Below are positions 8,047 through 15,643 of a stretch of 64,000 nt of DNA, piece by piece. The notes below the pieces were generated by a model that worked only from the letters and a program-made list of their open reading frames with translations, did no database searches and was not told the origin of the DNA. How positions within the stretch are numbered: position 1 is the stretch's first letter; each line of letters starts with the position of its first letter. Position numbers and translations under genes: made by a program. The stretch comes from an uncultured Rikenellaceae bacterium. GTDB taxonomy: Bacteria > Bacteroidota > Bacteroidia > Bacteroidales > Rikenellaceae. The stretch is taken from NCBI GenBank assembly GCA_944415565.1, contig CALYBQ010000005.1:288131-352130 (forward strand), written 5' to 3'.

Positions 8047-10039
8047 TAGAACGGCTTTTGTTTGCGGATTGTTGGCGTTGACGGCTGTGAGCGCCCGCGC
8101 AGTGGATTCCCTGCGGATGTACGAATTGGGCGAGGCCGTAGTGCTGGGGCGTAATATCCGGGATATAGGCGTTACCAAGACTACGCTCGACACCGTGGCC
8201 TTGCGTGACAACATAACCAACTCGTTGGGGGACGTGCTTTTGCAGAATACGTCGATATTTATCAAGTCTTACGGTCGTGCTACAATGTCGTCCGCGTCGT
8301 TCAGGGGGACCGCACCGTCACATACTCAGGTGACGTGGAACGGGATAAAGATGAACTCCCCGATGTTGGGAATGGTCGATTTTTCGCTGATCCCTTCGTT
8401 CTTCGTAGACGACGTAACTCTGTATCACGGAGCCGGTTCGGTAGGGATTACCGGAGGTGGTTTGGGCGGAGCTATCGCTCTGGGGACCAATGCGCCTATT
8501 AGTAAGGGGTTGGGGCTTAATTTTATACAGGGCATCAGCAGTTACGATACCTACGACGAATTCCTGAAAGTGACGTATGGCGGCCGTAAATGGCAGTCCT
8601 CTACACGCGTATCTTATGCCTCTTCCGATAATGATTTCAAATATAAAAACTACGAAAAGGACGGTTATCCGATAGAACGCAATAAAAGCGGGCAGTTCAA
8701 CGATCTGCATATATTGCAGGAGTTGTACTATCAGCCCGACGAAAAGAACTGGCTCAGCCTGACGGCATGGTATCTGGATGCGGACCGAGGTGTGCCGATA
8801 ATCAATGTGAAGTACGACAAAGACGACGCCTCACGGAACGACCACCGCGAACAGACTTTGCGGACGGTAGCGGCGTGGGACCGGTATGGCGATAAGTTGA
8901 CGCTCGGAGCCAAACTCGGATATGTCTATTCGAATATGCGGTTCCATTTCATCGAAGACAACGGGCCGGAAGCACAGGGGGAGACATTGAATGCCCAAAG
9001 TTTCATACATACCGGTTTCGCCAACTTCTCGGCTGATTACCAACCGACAAAAAATTTCCTGTTGTCGTTCGACCTGTCGGCGAACGTACATGCCGTGAGC
9101 AGCGAACAACAAAAGGTAGATACGGTCTTGTCATATGATAAATCACGAGCTGAAATATCGGCTTTGCTGACGGCCAAATACCGTTTTTTCGACCGCTTGG
9201 GCGTCGGTGTAGACCTGCGGGGCGACACCTATGGGCGTAAAGCGACGCCTCTTATCCCGGCGGGTTTCGTCGATTACATCCTCGTGCCTAAGTACAACGT
9301 TGTGTTGAAGGCTTCAGCCGCCCGTAATTACAGGTATCCGACTATGAACGATCTCTACTTCCTGCCGGGAGGCAACGACTCCCTGTCCGTAGAGAGCGGT
9401 TTCACATACGATGTCGGTGTCGAGTTCGGGATACATAAGGAGAAGTTCACCCTGACCGGCGAGGCTACGTGGTACGATTCGCATATTAAGGATTGGATAG
9501 TGTGGCTTCCAGACCATCGCGGTTTCTGGACGCCGATAAACGTCAAGAAAGTGCATAGCTCCGGGATTGAGCTGCGGGGAACATTGTCGGCCGACCTCGG
9601 GCGTGATTGGGGTATGTACCTGCATGCGAACTGGGGGTGGACTCGGTCTATCAATCACGGCGAACCGTTCGGTGTTTCCGAGGGGGTGGACGAGTCTATC
9701 GGTAAACAGTTGGTATATGTGCCGGAATTTTCCAGTGCCGTTACCGGTTGTCTGACTTGGAAGGATTGGGGATTTACATACAAGTATTGCTATTACAGCG
9801 AACGCTTTGCGACGTCGAGCAACGAGCGCAATAGATTGTATCTCGTGCTCCCGTACCATATGAACGACATTTCGCTCGAACGTAAATTGCGTTTCGGATT
9901 TGCGGATATATCGTTGAAACTGGCGGTCAACAACCTGTTCGACGAGGAATACATATCGGTGCTCGGTTACCCGATGGCAGGCCGTAACTACGGTTTTTTC
10001 CTCGGCATAACGCCTAAATGGGGACGGGGTAATAAATAA
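8036..10039 (+). CDS. btuB: TonB-dependent cobalamin receptor, BtuB-like
   Basis: The 667-residue protein begins at an ATG inside the end of btuG and has a signal peptide (MKSSRTAFVCGLLALTAVSARA). The plug domain follows (ALRDNITNSLGDVLLQNTSIFIKSYG, SASFRGTAPSHTQVTWNGIKMNSPMLGMVDFSLIP shown in parts, and GAGSVGITGGGLGGAI). A long beta-barrel ends with VNNLFDEEYISVLGYPMAGRNYGFFLGITPKW, a TonB-dependent receptor signature. The barrel should carry corrinoids across the outer membrane using TonB energy. Translational coupling with btuG and the shared riboswitch support B12 as ligand over iron chelates. Confidence 0.92.
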   Translation: MKSSRTAFVCGLLALTAVSARAVDSLRMYELGEAVVLGRNIRDIGVTKTTLDTVALRDNITNSLGDVLLQNTSIFIKSYGRATMSSASFRGTAPSHTQVTWNGIKMNSPMLGMVDFSLIPSFFVDDVTLYHGAGSVGITGGGLGGAIALGTNAPISKGLGLNFIQGISSYDTYDEFLKVTYGGRKWQSSTRVSYASSDNDFKYKNYEKDGYPIERNKSGQFNDLHILQELYYQPDEKNWLSLTAWYLDADRGVPIINVKYDKDDASRNDHREQTLRTVAAWDRYGDKLTLGAKLGYVYSNMRFHFIEDNGPEAQGETLNAQSFIHTGFANFSADYQPTKNFLLSFDLSANVHAVSSEQQKVDTVLSYDKSRAEISALLTAKYRFFDRLGVGVDLRGDTYGRKATPLIPAGFVDYILVPKYNVVLKASAARNYRYPTMNDLYFLPGGNDSLSVESGFTYDVGVEFGIHKEKFTLTGEATWYDSHIKDWIVWLPDHRGFWTPINVKKVHSSGIELRGTLSADLGRDWGMYLHANWGWTRSINHGEPFGVSEGVDESIGKQLVYVPEFSSAVTGCLTWKDWGFTYKYCYYSERFATSSNERNRLYLVLPYHMNDISLERKLRFGFADISLKLAVNNLFDEEYISVLGYPMAGRNYGFFLGITPKWGRGNK

Positions 10040-10200
10040 ATGCTGCTCTGAGGTTACTACTGTTTCGCAGCGGCTTGGATTGGTCTTGGTCAGTTCTCGG
10101 CAGAACATATTGCCTGGCAGGCTTTTTCATATATAGCCGTATTCCGAATAAGTGTAGTGAACAGCAGTTAATACCTTTCTAAGTATGGGTAAGGCAGAAT

Positions 10201-10232
10201 AACAAAGGAGGTCGAATTTCGACCTCCTTTGT
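10201..10232. terminator. Bidirectional terminator between btuB and the LRR lipoprotein
   Basis: A near-perfect inverted repeat (ACAAAGGAGGTCGA / TCGACCTCCTTTGT) lies between convergent genes. Confidence 0.8.
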
Positions 10233-10253
10233 GTTGGCATGATTATACTTTTT

Positions 10254-12068
10254 TTATAGCCCCAACCATTCCGTATCGTCATCCTTCGAATAACATGGAA
10301 GGCTTTTCCCTTCGAAGAAGTATTTCGAATCGGGATCGAATCCGGCCGGAACTTTTATGGCTGTCAGATTGTTATTTTCTATCGACATTCTGGTGAACCC
10401 TTTGCCGGTCGAGCCGGGGAAGCCCGAGATGTCGAACACGCCCGATAGCTGGTTGTTTTCACACCTCAGCTCCCACATGCGTGTACAGCCTTCTATCAAC
10501 AGTTCGGTCAGCTGGTTGTTAGCACAATGCAGTCCGCCGAGTTTGATGCAGCCGCTCACATCGAGTTTCGTTAGCTTGTTGTCGCTGATTTCCAGCCAGT
10601 GCAGATACGTCTGCTTGCTGAGGTCTATCTCTTCGATAAGGTTGTTGTTCAACTTCATGTAGAGATACGGTTGATTATCGACGCTGGTCGTTCCGGAGCC
10701 GGCCGATGGTTTGTGGATAGTATTGAATGTTTTGTCGCCCATATCTATCTCGGTGATTTTGTTGTCGTTTGCCAACAGGTAGCCGAGTTTCGTGTTGCTG
10801 AAATCCAACCGTCCGATCTGGTTGTTGGCACAGTCGAGGTAGATGAGCTCTTTGCTGGCGGTCAGATCGAGTTCGGTCAACTTGTTCCAGTGGCACGACA
10901 TTGTGTCGATCAGCGGACATTTCGATATATCGAGCCTCGTCAGGTCGTTCCACGAGACATTGAGGTACTTCAACTGCGGATTGTTGCTGAGGTCTATCTC
11001 TTTGACCTTCGGGTTGCCGTAGGTGATAAGGTACTTCAGCTTCGTATTGTGTGTTACGTCCACCTTGTTCATTCCGAAATCGAAGTCGAATCCGAACTCA
11101 ATATCGCTCTTGCGGACGTTGCTGCTCATGCAATTGAAATATTCGAGGTCGGGATTATGGCTGAGGTCGATCTCTTCGATCGGGGTGAGGTCCCACCGCG
11201 TGTGGCAACTGTGCCCTATGTTGAGATATTTCAACTTCTTGTTGTTGGTCACATCCAGCTCGCTGAGGTTGGTGTAGTAGACGTCGAGCACCTCCAGTTT
11301 AGTGTTGTTGGTTACGTCTATCTCCCTTATGCCGTCGTGGGCCGACATGCCGCCGCTGTTCATTCCGCAGTTGAGGTTGACGAGTTCGAGGTTGTGTGTA
11401 ACGTCTATCGCCGACAGGCGGTTGGCGTTGCAGTCCAACACTTCGAGGTCTTGGAGCATGCTTACGTCGAGTGCTTCGAGTTTGTTGCTGAAGCATAGCA
11501 GCTCCTTGAGTTTCAGGTTGTGCGAAACGTCGAGCCACGAGAGCGAGTTACGGCTGCAATTCAGTTTTTCGAGGTTTACGAAATACTCTATCCCCTTCAG
11601 CGATGTGATACCGTTGCCCGTGATGTTGAGGTCTGTCACCTCGGCGGCTTCCGACAACTGGATCTTACCGTCGTTGTTTTTATCGAAGTACATCATGAGA
11701 GCCATGAACTTGTTGTCTTCGAAAACGACAGTTTCCTCGTCTACCGTTACGTTGCAGGCGGCCGATATGGACGGCCTGCTTTTTATTGTTGCAGTTATGG
11801 TGGTGCTACCTACCGAAATGGCTGTGATATTGCCTTCGCTGTCCACTTTGGCCACATCGGGATTGGAACTCGACCATGCGAGCTCTCTCCCGTGCGTTAC
11901 GCCGTTAGGTACTATCGATGCCGTCAATTGGAATGTCTGGTTTACGTCCAGTATGAGTGACGTACTCATTTTGATGCCGGTGGCTTCTACGTTCAGATTC
12001 TCTTTCTGGCAGGCGGTAACGAAGCCCATTACCGCTGTGACTGCCAGTGCTGTAAAGATTCTTTTCAT
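10254..12068 (-). CDS. Leucine-rich-repeat lipoprotein with BIG2-like domain
   Basis: The 604-residue product has a lipoprotein signal (MKRIFTALAVTAVMGFVTAC) and an Ig-like BIG2 domain near residues 28-110 (TGIKMSTSLILDVNQTFQLTA, WSSSNPDVAKVDSEGNITA, VGSTTITAT). An EF-hand-like loop, DKNNDGKIQLSEA, lies near 128-140. From about residue 145 to the end there are about 20 leucine-rich repeats of the pattern L..LDVS.N..L..L.C..N. No transmembrane domain follows, so it is probably surface anchored. The gene is 38 bases downstream of the propeller lipoprotein and shares its cobalamin-riboswitch leader. A role in corrinoid capture or binding a B12-carrying partner is inference. Confidence 0.85.
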   Translation of the reverse strand: MKRIFTALAVTAVMGFVTACQKENLNVEATGIKMSTSLILDVNQTFQLTASIVPNGVTHGRELAWSSSNPDVAKVDSEGNITAISVGSTTITATIKSRPSISAACNVTVDEETVVFEDNKFMALMMYFDKNNDGKIQLSEAAEVTDLNITGNGITSLKGIEYFVNLEKLNCSRNSLSWLDVSHNLKLKELLCFSNKLEALDVSMLQDLEVLDCNANRLSAIDVTHNLELVNLNCGMNSGGMSAHDGIREIDVTNNTKLEVLDVYYTNLSELDVTNNKKLKYLNIGHSCHTRWDLTPIEEIDLSHNPDLEYFNCMSSNVRKSDIEFGFDFDFGMNKVDVTHNTKLKYLITYGNPKVKEIDLSNNPQLKYLNVSWNDLTRLDISKCPLIDTMSCHWNKLTELDLTASKELIYLDCANNQIGRLDFSNTKLGYLLANDNKITEIDMGDKTFNTIHKPSAGSGTTSVDNQPYLYMKLNNNLIEEIDLSKQTYLHWLEISDNKLTKLDVSGCIKLGGLHCANNQLTELLIEGCTRMWELRCENNQLSGVFDISGFPGSTGKGFTRMSIENNNLTAIKVPAGFDPDSKYFFEGKSLPCYSKDDDTEWLGL

Positions 12069-12106
12069 AATATATGGATTGATTTTTTGACCGTCTGTCG
12101 GGCATA

Positions 12107-13498
12107 TTACCTGTCGGCGAACTGGTATGTAGACATCACCGATACGTCGCCCGTAACATTCGAACGCAATGTGCTCTTGGCGCCTGTGGCTATGTCGAGC
12201 TTATATATGGTCGAGCTCATGGTGTTTGTGAGTCCGACATATACGTTCTTTTTGTCTGCGCCCATTTGCATATAGTCGATTCCGGCCCCGTCGCCGCCCC
12301 ACATGCTAAACGACATGCTTGCGAACAGGCTGGTTGTCTTGCTGCCGCAATCGAATTTATAGATGCCTTTCGATCCCATCACGAATATGTCGTCGGTGGT
12401 GATTGAGGCTGTGGCGTGCGACTGTGACGCATAAGATGTCTGGTAGACCTTGTTCTGTGCATCGCCTTCGAGCATTTCCGTCTCATCGACGAACGAGAAA
12501 TCGACCGGGTCTATCTTTATGATAGAGCTGCTTACAGACGATTTGGTGCTGTACGCCACGGCGTATATGTAACCGTCGTTGCCTTTCAGTACGTCGGTTA
12601 CTTTGCGGTCGGTGCTTATCGTGATGCCGTTCTTATCGTGCGGAACTACTTCGTCCGTCGCGGGGTCGATTACCGCGATGTCATCGCCTGCCCCTATGAG
12701 GATGTAGTCGCCTACGCGTATCGGCTTCGATGCCGGAGCGAGCTCGGTCCCGGCGATGGGGGCGGATGAGACGGCCCAACTGTCGTCCTGCTGCTTCTCA
12801 TAAACCCATAGGCCCTGTTTGTCGCGGCCCATGTTGTCGGTCGATATGTAGAATTTGCCCTCTGCGGCCTTGATGAGACGGTAGGGGGTGGCTATTCCGC
12901 TGAACGTTCCGTATTCGTCTAGCTTATTGAATGTCTGTGCGTCGCAGGCAACTATTTTGCCGTTTGACAGGAGGAAGTAGATGACGTTGTCTTCCAGATA
13001 GATGTCCTGTACCGTGCCAGAACCGCTGTCCCCTACTACTTTCGACATCAGATCGTCGTAGTATGTATCCGTGCTTTGGAATGCCAGACCGGCATAGGAC
13101 CCGGAGTATATTACGAGCCCTTCCTTGTACGGGCCTTCGATCTCGACCGTGAAATCAAGCGAGGATTTTTTGCCTTGTTTGCTGATGACTGACAGCGAAA
13201 CGGGGAACGTTCCGGTGCGTTCGCTGTCGAATTCGAACTTTCCTGTCGTAGCGTCTTCGTCAACCGTTCCGTTGATCTTCCACTCGTAAGTGCCGACATC
13301 TACGTTGGGCACGGTGGAGCTGATTGTCAGGGGGAGGTCGGCGACATCTACGGCCAGTACGTCACCGTTGCGTAGGAACTCGCCGTCGTACAGTGCTATG
13401 ATCTGCGGGTTTTGCGGGCCGGGTTCTATAACCTTCTCCTCTTTGCATCCGGCAAATGCCAGACCTAATGCACATAAAGCGTAAACAATTTTTTTCAT
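12107..13498 (-). CDS. Propeller lipoprotein with PKD-like domain, B12-regulated
   Basis: The 463-residue product has a lipoprotein signal (MKKIVYALCALGLAFAGC) and an Ig/PKD-like segment near residues 30-125 (GTYEWKINGTVDEDATTGKFEF, TFPVSLSVISKQGKKSS). A C-terminal beta-propeller follows with blades such as IYLEDNVIYFLLSNGKIVACDAQTF and GDYILIGAGDDIAVIDPATDEV (shown in parts). The architecture resembles surface propellers of the DUF5074 group but differs from the BtuG-like protein at 6952. Two cobalamin riboswitches precede it, so it is very probably a corrinoid-related surface protein. The ligand is not proven. It leads a two-gene unit with the LRR lipoprotein. Confidence 0.82.
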   Translation of the reverse strand: MKKIVYALCALGLAFAGCKEEKVIEPGPQNPQIIALYDGEFLRNGDVLAVDVADLPLTISSTVPNVDVGTYEWKINGTVDEDATTGKFEFDSERTGTFPVSLSVISKQGKKSSLDFTVEIEGPYKEGLVIYSGSYAGLAFQSTDTYYDDLMSKVVGDSGSGTVQDIYLEDNVIYFLLSNGKIVACDAQTFNKLDEYGTFSGIATPYRLIKAAEGKFYISTDNMGRDKQGLWVYEKQQDDSWAVSSAPIAGTELAPASKPIRVGDYILIGAGDDIAVIDPATDEVVPHDKNGITISTDRKVTDVLKGNDGYIYAVAYSTKSSVSSSIIKIDPVDFSFVDETEMLEGDAQNKVYQTSYASQSHATASITTDDIFVMGSKGIYKFDCGSKTTSLFASMSFSMWGGDGAGIDYMQMGADKKNVYVGLTNTMSSTIYKLDIATGAKSTLRSNVTGDVSVMSTYQFADR

Positions 13499-13585
13499 TT
13501 TGCTGTAAACTTTTTAATTAATTTGACATTAATCCGGGTTTTGCAGCGTCCTGTGCAGATGCGTTGCCGAACGTGCGGAACCTCA

Positions 13586-13800
13586 TGTCAGGCAGGTCTT
13601 CTGACTCGTCCCTGTTCCAAAGCCTTCCCGGCGACAGCAACACCAGTGGCGTAGTTTTGGAACGTTTTATACCCGTAGTGGCTTTTGGGGGCTTTTACGG
13701 GCAGGAACATACAGCAGCGGTGGCTGTTGCCGGCTCTCACGGCATTCCCTTTTCACTCCTCGAGCCCTTGTCGGCCTTCGGAGAACCTTGGCATATCTTT
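13586..13800 (-). ncRNA. Cobalamin riboswitch, proximal of a tandem pair
   Basis: Read on the minus strand, the conserved blocks run AAAAGGGAATGCCGTGAG (near 13748-13757 and onward), GCCACTGG and GGGAAGGC, and the B12 box AGTCAGAAGACCTGCC (13591-13606). It lies about 90 bases upstream of the propeller lipoprotein start. No convincing -7 box was found directly before it, so it is probably transcribed from the promoter of the distal copy. Confidence 0.92.
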
Positions 13801-13995
13801 TATAAAAACACTCTCTTTCTGCGCGACATCTGTTAGTGTATGGCTTTGGAGTAGTTCCCAGCCGACATACGACAGCTTGTCACGGTGCATCTGTTTTTTG
13901 CTTTTGGGAAAATGGCGGTCTGTGGAAATGGCCCGTATAAAAGGTCATTCTGTCGATCCCCGCCCATTGCCCCTGAGCCGAAAAATCTGCAACGG
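13801..13995 (-). other. Spacer between two tandem cobalamin riboswitches
   Basis: This roughly 195-base spacer contains two short minus-strand frames. One of 22 codons starts MTFYTGHFHRPPFSQKQK and another of about 44 codons starts MGGDRQNDLLYGPFPQ. Neither has a recognised family or clear start signal. It may serve as the expression platform of the distal riboswitch or carry a leader peptide. Confidence 0.3.
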
Positions 13996-14181
13996 TACCG
14001 GCAGGTCTTCTGACTTGTTCCTGCTCCGACGCCTTCCCAGTAATGAACCAGTGGCAAAGATTGTCGTAGCGATGCGGCCTGTAAAAAACGAGGCGGAACT
14101 CACAGCAGAGGGAACTGTTGCCGACTTTCACGGCATTCCCTTTTAATCCCTTCCATACGCTTGTACGAACGGGAACCGATA
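13996..14181 (-). ncRNA. Cobalamin riboswitch, distal of a tandem pair
   Basis: On the minus strand, AAAAGGGAATGCCGTGAAAG with TCGGCAACAG, then GCCACTGGTTCATTACTGGG with AAGGCG, and the B12 box AGTCAGAAGACCTGCC (13999-14016 region) are all present. It starts right after a -7 box at 14187-14194. It points toward the propeller/LRR lipoprotein genes with a second complete aptamer in between. Confidence 0.92.
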
Positions 14182-14186
14182 CGCCA

Positions 14187-14194
14187 CAAATGTA
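14187..14194 (-). promoter_or_regulatory. -7 box for the tandem riboswitch transcript
   Basis: TACATTTG on the minus strand matches TAnnTTTG and lies directly upstream of the distal riboswitch. It is divergent to the promoter at 14238-14245. Confidence 0.6.
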
Positions 14195-14218
14195 ATTATA
14201 ATTTTCCGGATATAACCG

Positions 14219-14245
14219 TTGCGCTGTCTTTTTGATATATATTTG
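14219..14245 (+). promoter_or_regulatory. Promoter of the DUF2284/PP-loop operon
   Basis: TATATTTG (14238-14245) is a perfect -7 box with a TTG (14219-14221) 16 bases upstream. The ATG follows at 14269, so there is no room for a riboswitch in this leader. Confidence 0.55.
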
Positions 14246-14268
14246 TCTTTAGGATAGTTTGAATCGCT

Positions 14269-14853
14269 ATGCGCTACAGGTTGGAAAAGGTACATACGGT
14301 CGTGTCGGCGGCGGAATATATCGCCCGATACAGGGATGCGGAGCGCTTCTTGGGCTATTGCCGTGAGTGCGATAATTACGGGAGGTTGTGGATGTGCCCG
14401 CCTTACGGATTCGATGCCCTCGGCAGGATTGCCGGGTATGGCCGGATATATATCTTCGGCGTTAAGGTCGTAGTGGACGAGGCTGTCCGCCGTTTGCCTG
14501 CGGATGCCGCACAATTGCGGGATATTTCTTACTCTATTATTAAGGAGGTGCGTGAACCTTTCGATGGATGGCTGTTGGAATTGGAGCGTCGTTACCACGG
14601 CAGCTTGGCGTTTTTTGCCGGCAGTTGTCTGCTGTGCGGCGATGAGGGATGTGCGCGAGCTACCGGTGGCAGTTGTCTCTATCCGGACAGGGCGCGTTCT
14701 TCGTTGGAGGCTTACGGGTTCGACATATCGCGTACCGGTTCGGAACTGTTGGGTATCGAACTTAAATGGAGCGAAGGTTTGGCGTTGCCTGAGTATTTTA
14801 CTCTCGTGAGCGGACTGTTTACCGATTATGAAATAGACGATTTGGTATGGTGA
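14269..14853 (+). CDS. DUF2284 putative metal-binding protein
   Basis: The 194-residue cytoplasmic protein contains two cysteine clusters typical of DUF2284: CRECDNYGRLWMCPP near residues 31-45, and CLLCGDEGCARATGGSCLYP near 124-143. These likely bind an iron-sulfur cluster or zinc. No enzymatic function is established for the family. It overlaps the PP-loop ATPase gene by 7 bases and is divergent from a riboswitch-controlled lipoprotein pair, so a link to corrinoid use is suggested by position only. Confidence 0.8.
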   Translation: MRYRLEKVHTVVSAAEYIARYRDAERFLGYCRECDNYGRLWMCPPYGFDALGRIAGYGRIYIFGVKVVVDEAVRRLPADAAQLRDISYSIIKEVREPFDGWLLELERRYHGSLAFFAGSCLLCGDEGCARATGGSCLYPDRARSSLEAYGFDISRTGSELLGIELKWSEGLALPEYFTLVSGLFTDYEIDDLVW

Positions 14854-15560
14854 CAGGCGGACGGAAGAGAGCGGTTTTCAATTGGAGCGGAGGCAAGGAT
14901 TCGGCCTTGGCCTTGTATAAGGTGATGATGTCGGGCGAGTACGAGGTCGTTGCATTGCTGACGACTGTCAATCGCGACAGCCGCCGCTCTACGATGCACG
15001 CTATTCCTGAACGCTTGTTGCAGGCTCAGGCCGACAATATCGGTTTGCCGTTGCATGTCGTAGACCTTACGCCTGCCGGAGATATGGAAGATTACGCCGA
15101 TGCGATGCTGAAGGCGGTGTCTTTTTTCAAGGAGATGGGGGTAGCGCATTTTATCTTCGGTGACATCTATCTTTCCGACGTCAGAGCATACCGCGAAAGG
15201 CAGCTTTCGCCATATGGGATAGAGGTGGTCGAACCGTTGTGGGGGATGACGTGTGACGAAGTGATGGAGGAGTTTCTTGAGTCCGGTTTGCAGACGGTTG
15301 TCGTAACGACTATGGCAGACAAGCTGGGGAAGGAGTATATCGGCCGCGTTGTAGACCGGGATTTCCTACGTTCGTTACCCGACGGGGTGGATGTCTGCGG
15401 TGAGAACGGCGAATACCATACTCTGTGTTACGGAGGGCCGTTGTTCGAGCGACCTGTACCGTTCACTATTGGCGAGCCGTTTTTGTTTTCGCACGAGGTG
15501 GGGATGGGTGACGGGTCGAAACAAACATTCTCCTATTGGTTCGCGAATATTGAGGATTGA
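14847..15560 (+). CDS. PP-loop ATPase of the diphthine-ammonia ligase-like family
   Basis: The 237-residue protein begins with the PP-loop FNWSGGKDSALALYK near residues 9-23, which binds ATP for adenylation. The rest (TMHAIPERLLQAQADNIGLPL, FGDIYLSDVRAYRERQL, CGENGEYHTLCYGGPLF) matches the COG2102/Dph6-like family. In eukaryotes that family amidates diphthine; bacteria lack diphthamide, so the substrate here is different. Relatives occur near B12 genes in Bacteroidetes, as far as I recall, which would suit a corrinoid-related amidation. This is inference. Translation is coupled to the DUF2284 gene. Confidence 0.83.
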   Translation: MVTGGRKRAVFNWSGGKDSALALYKVMMSGEYEVVALLTTVNRDSRRSTMHAIPERLLQAQADNIGLPLHVVDLTPAGDMEDYADAMLKAVSFFKEMGVAHFIFGDIYLSDVRAYRERQLSPYGIEVVEPLWGMTCDEVMEEFLESGLQTVVVTTMADKLGKEYIGRVVDRDFLRSLPDGVDVCGENGEYHTLCYGGPLFERPVPFTIGEPFLFSHEVGMGDGSKQTFSYWFANIED

Positions 15561-15594
15561 ACTTTTTGACTTCTCACAGTGTATAGGAAAAATG

Positions 15595-15623
15595 AAAACC
15601 TCCGGTTTGAAGCCGGAGGTTTT
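15595..15623. terminator. Bidirectional terminator between PP-loop gene and gdhA
   Basis: Stem AAAACCTCCGG / CCGGAGGTTTT with a TTTGAAG loop lies between convergent genes. Confidence 0.8.
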
Positions 15624-15643
15624 CTTATGAGAGTAAGGTTTCG

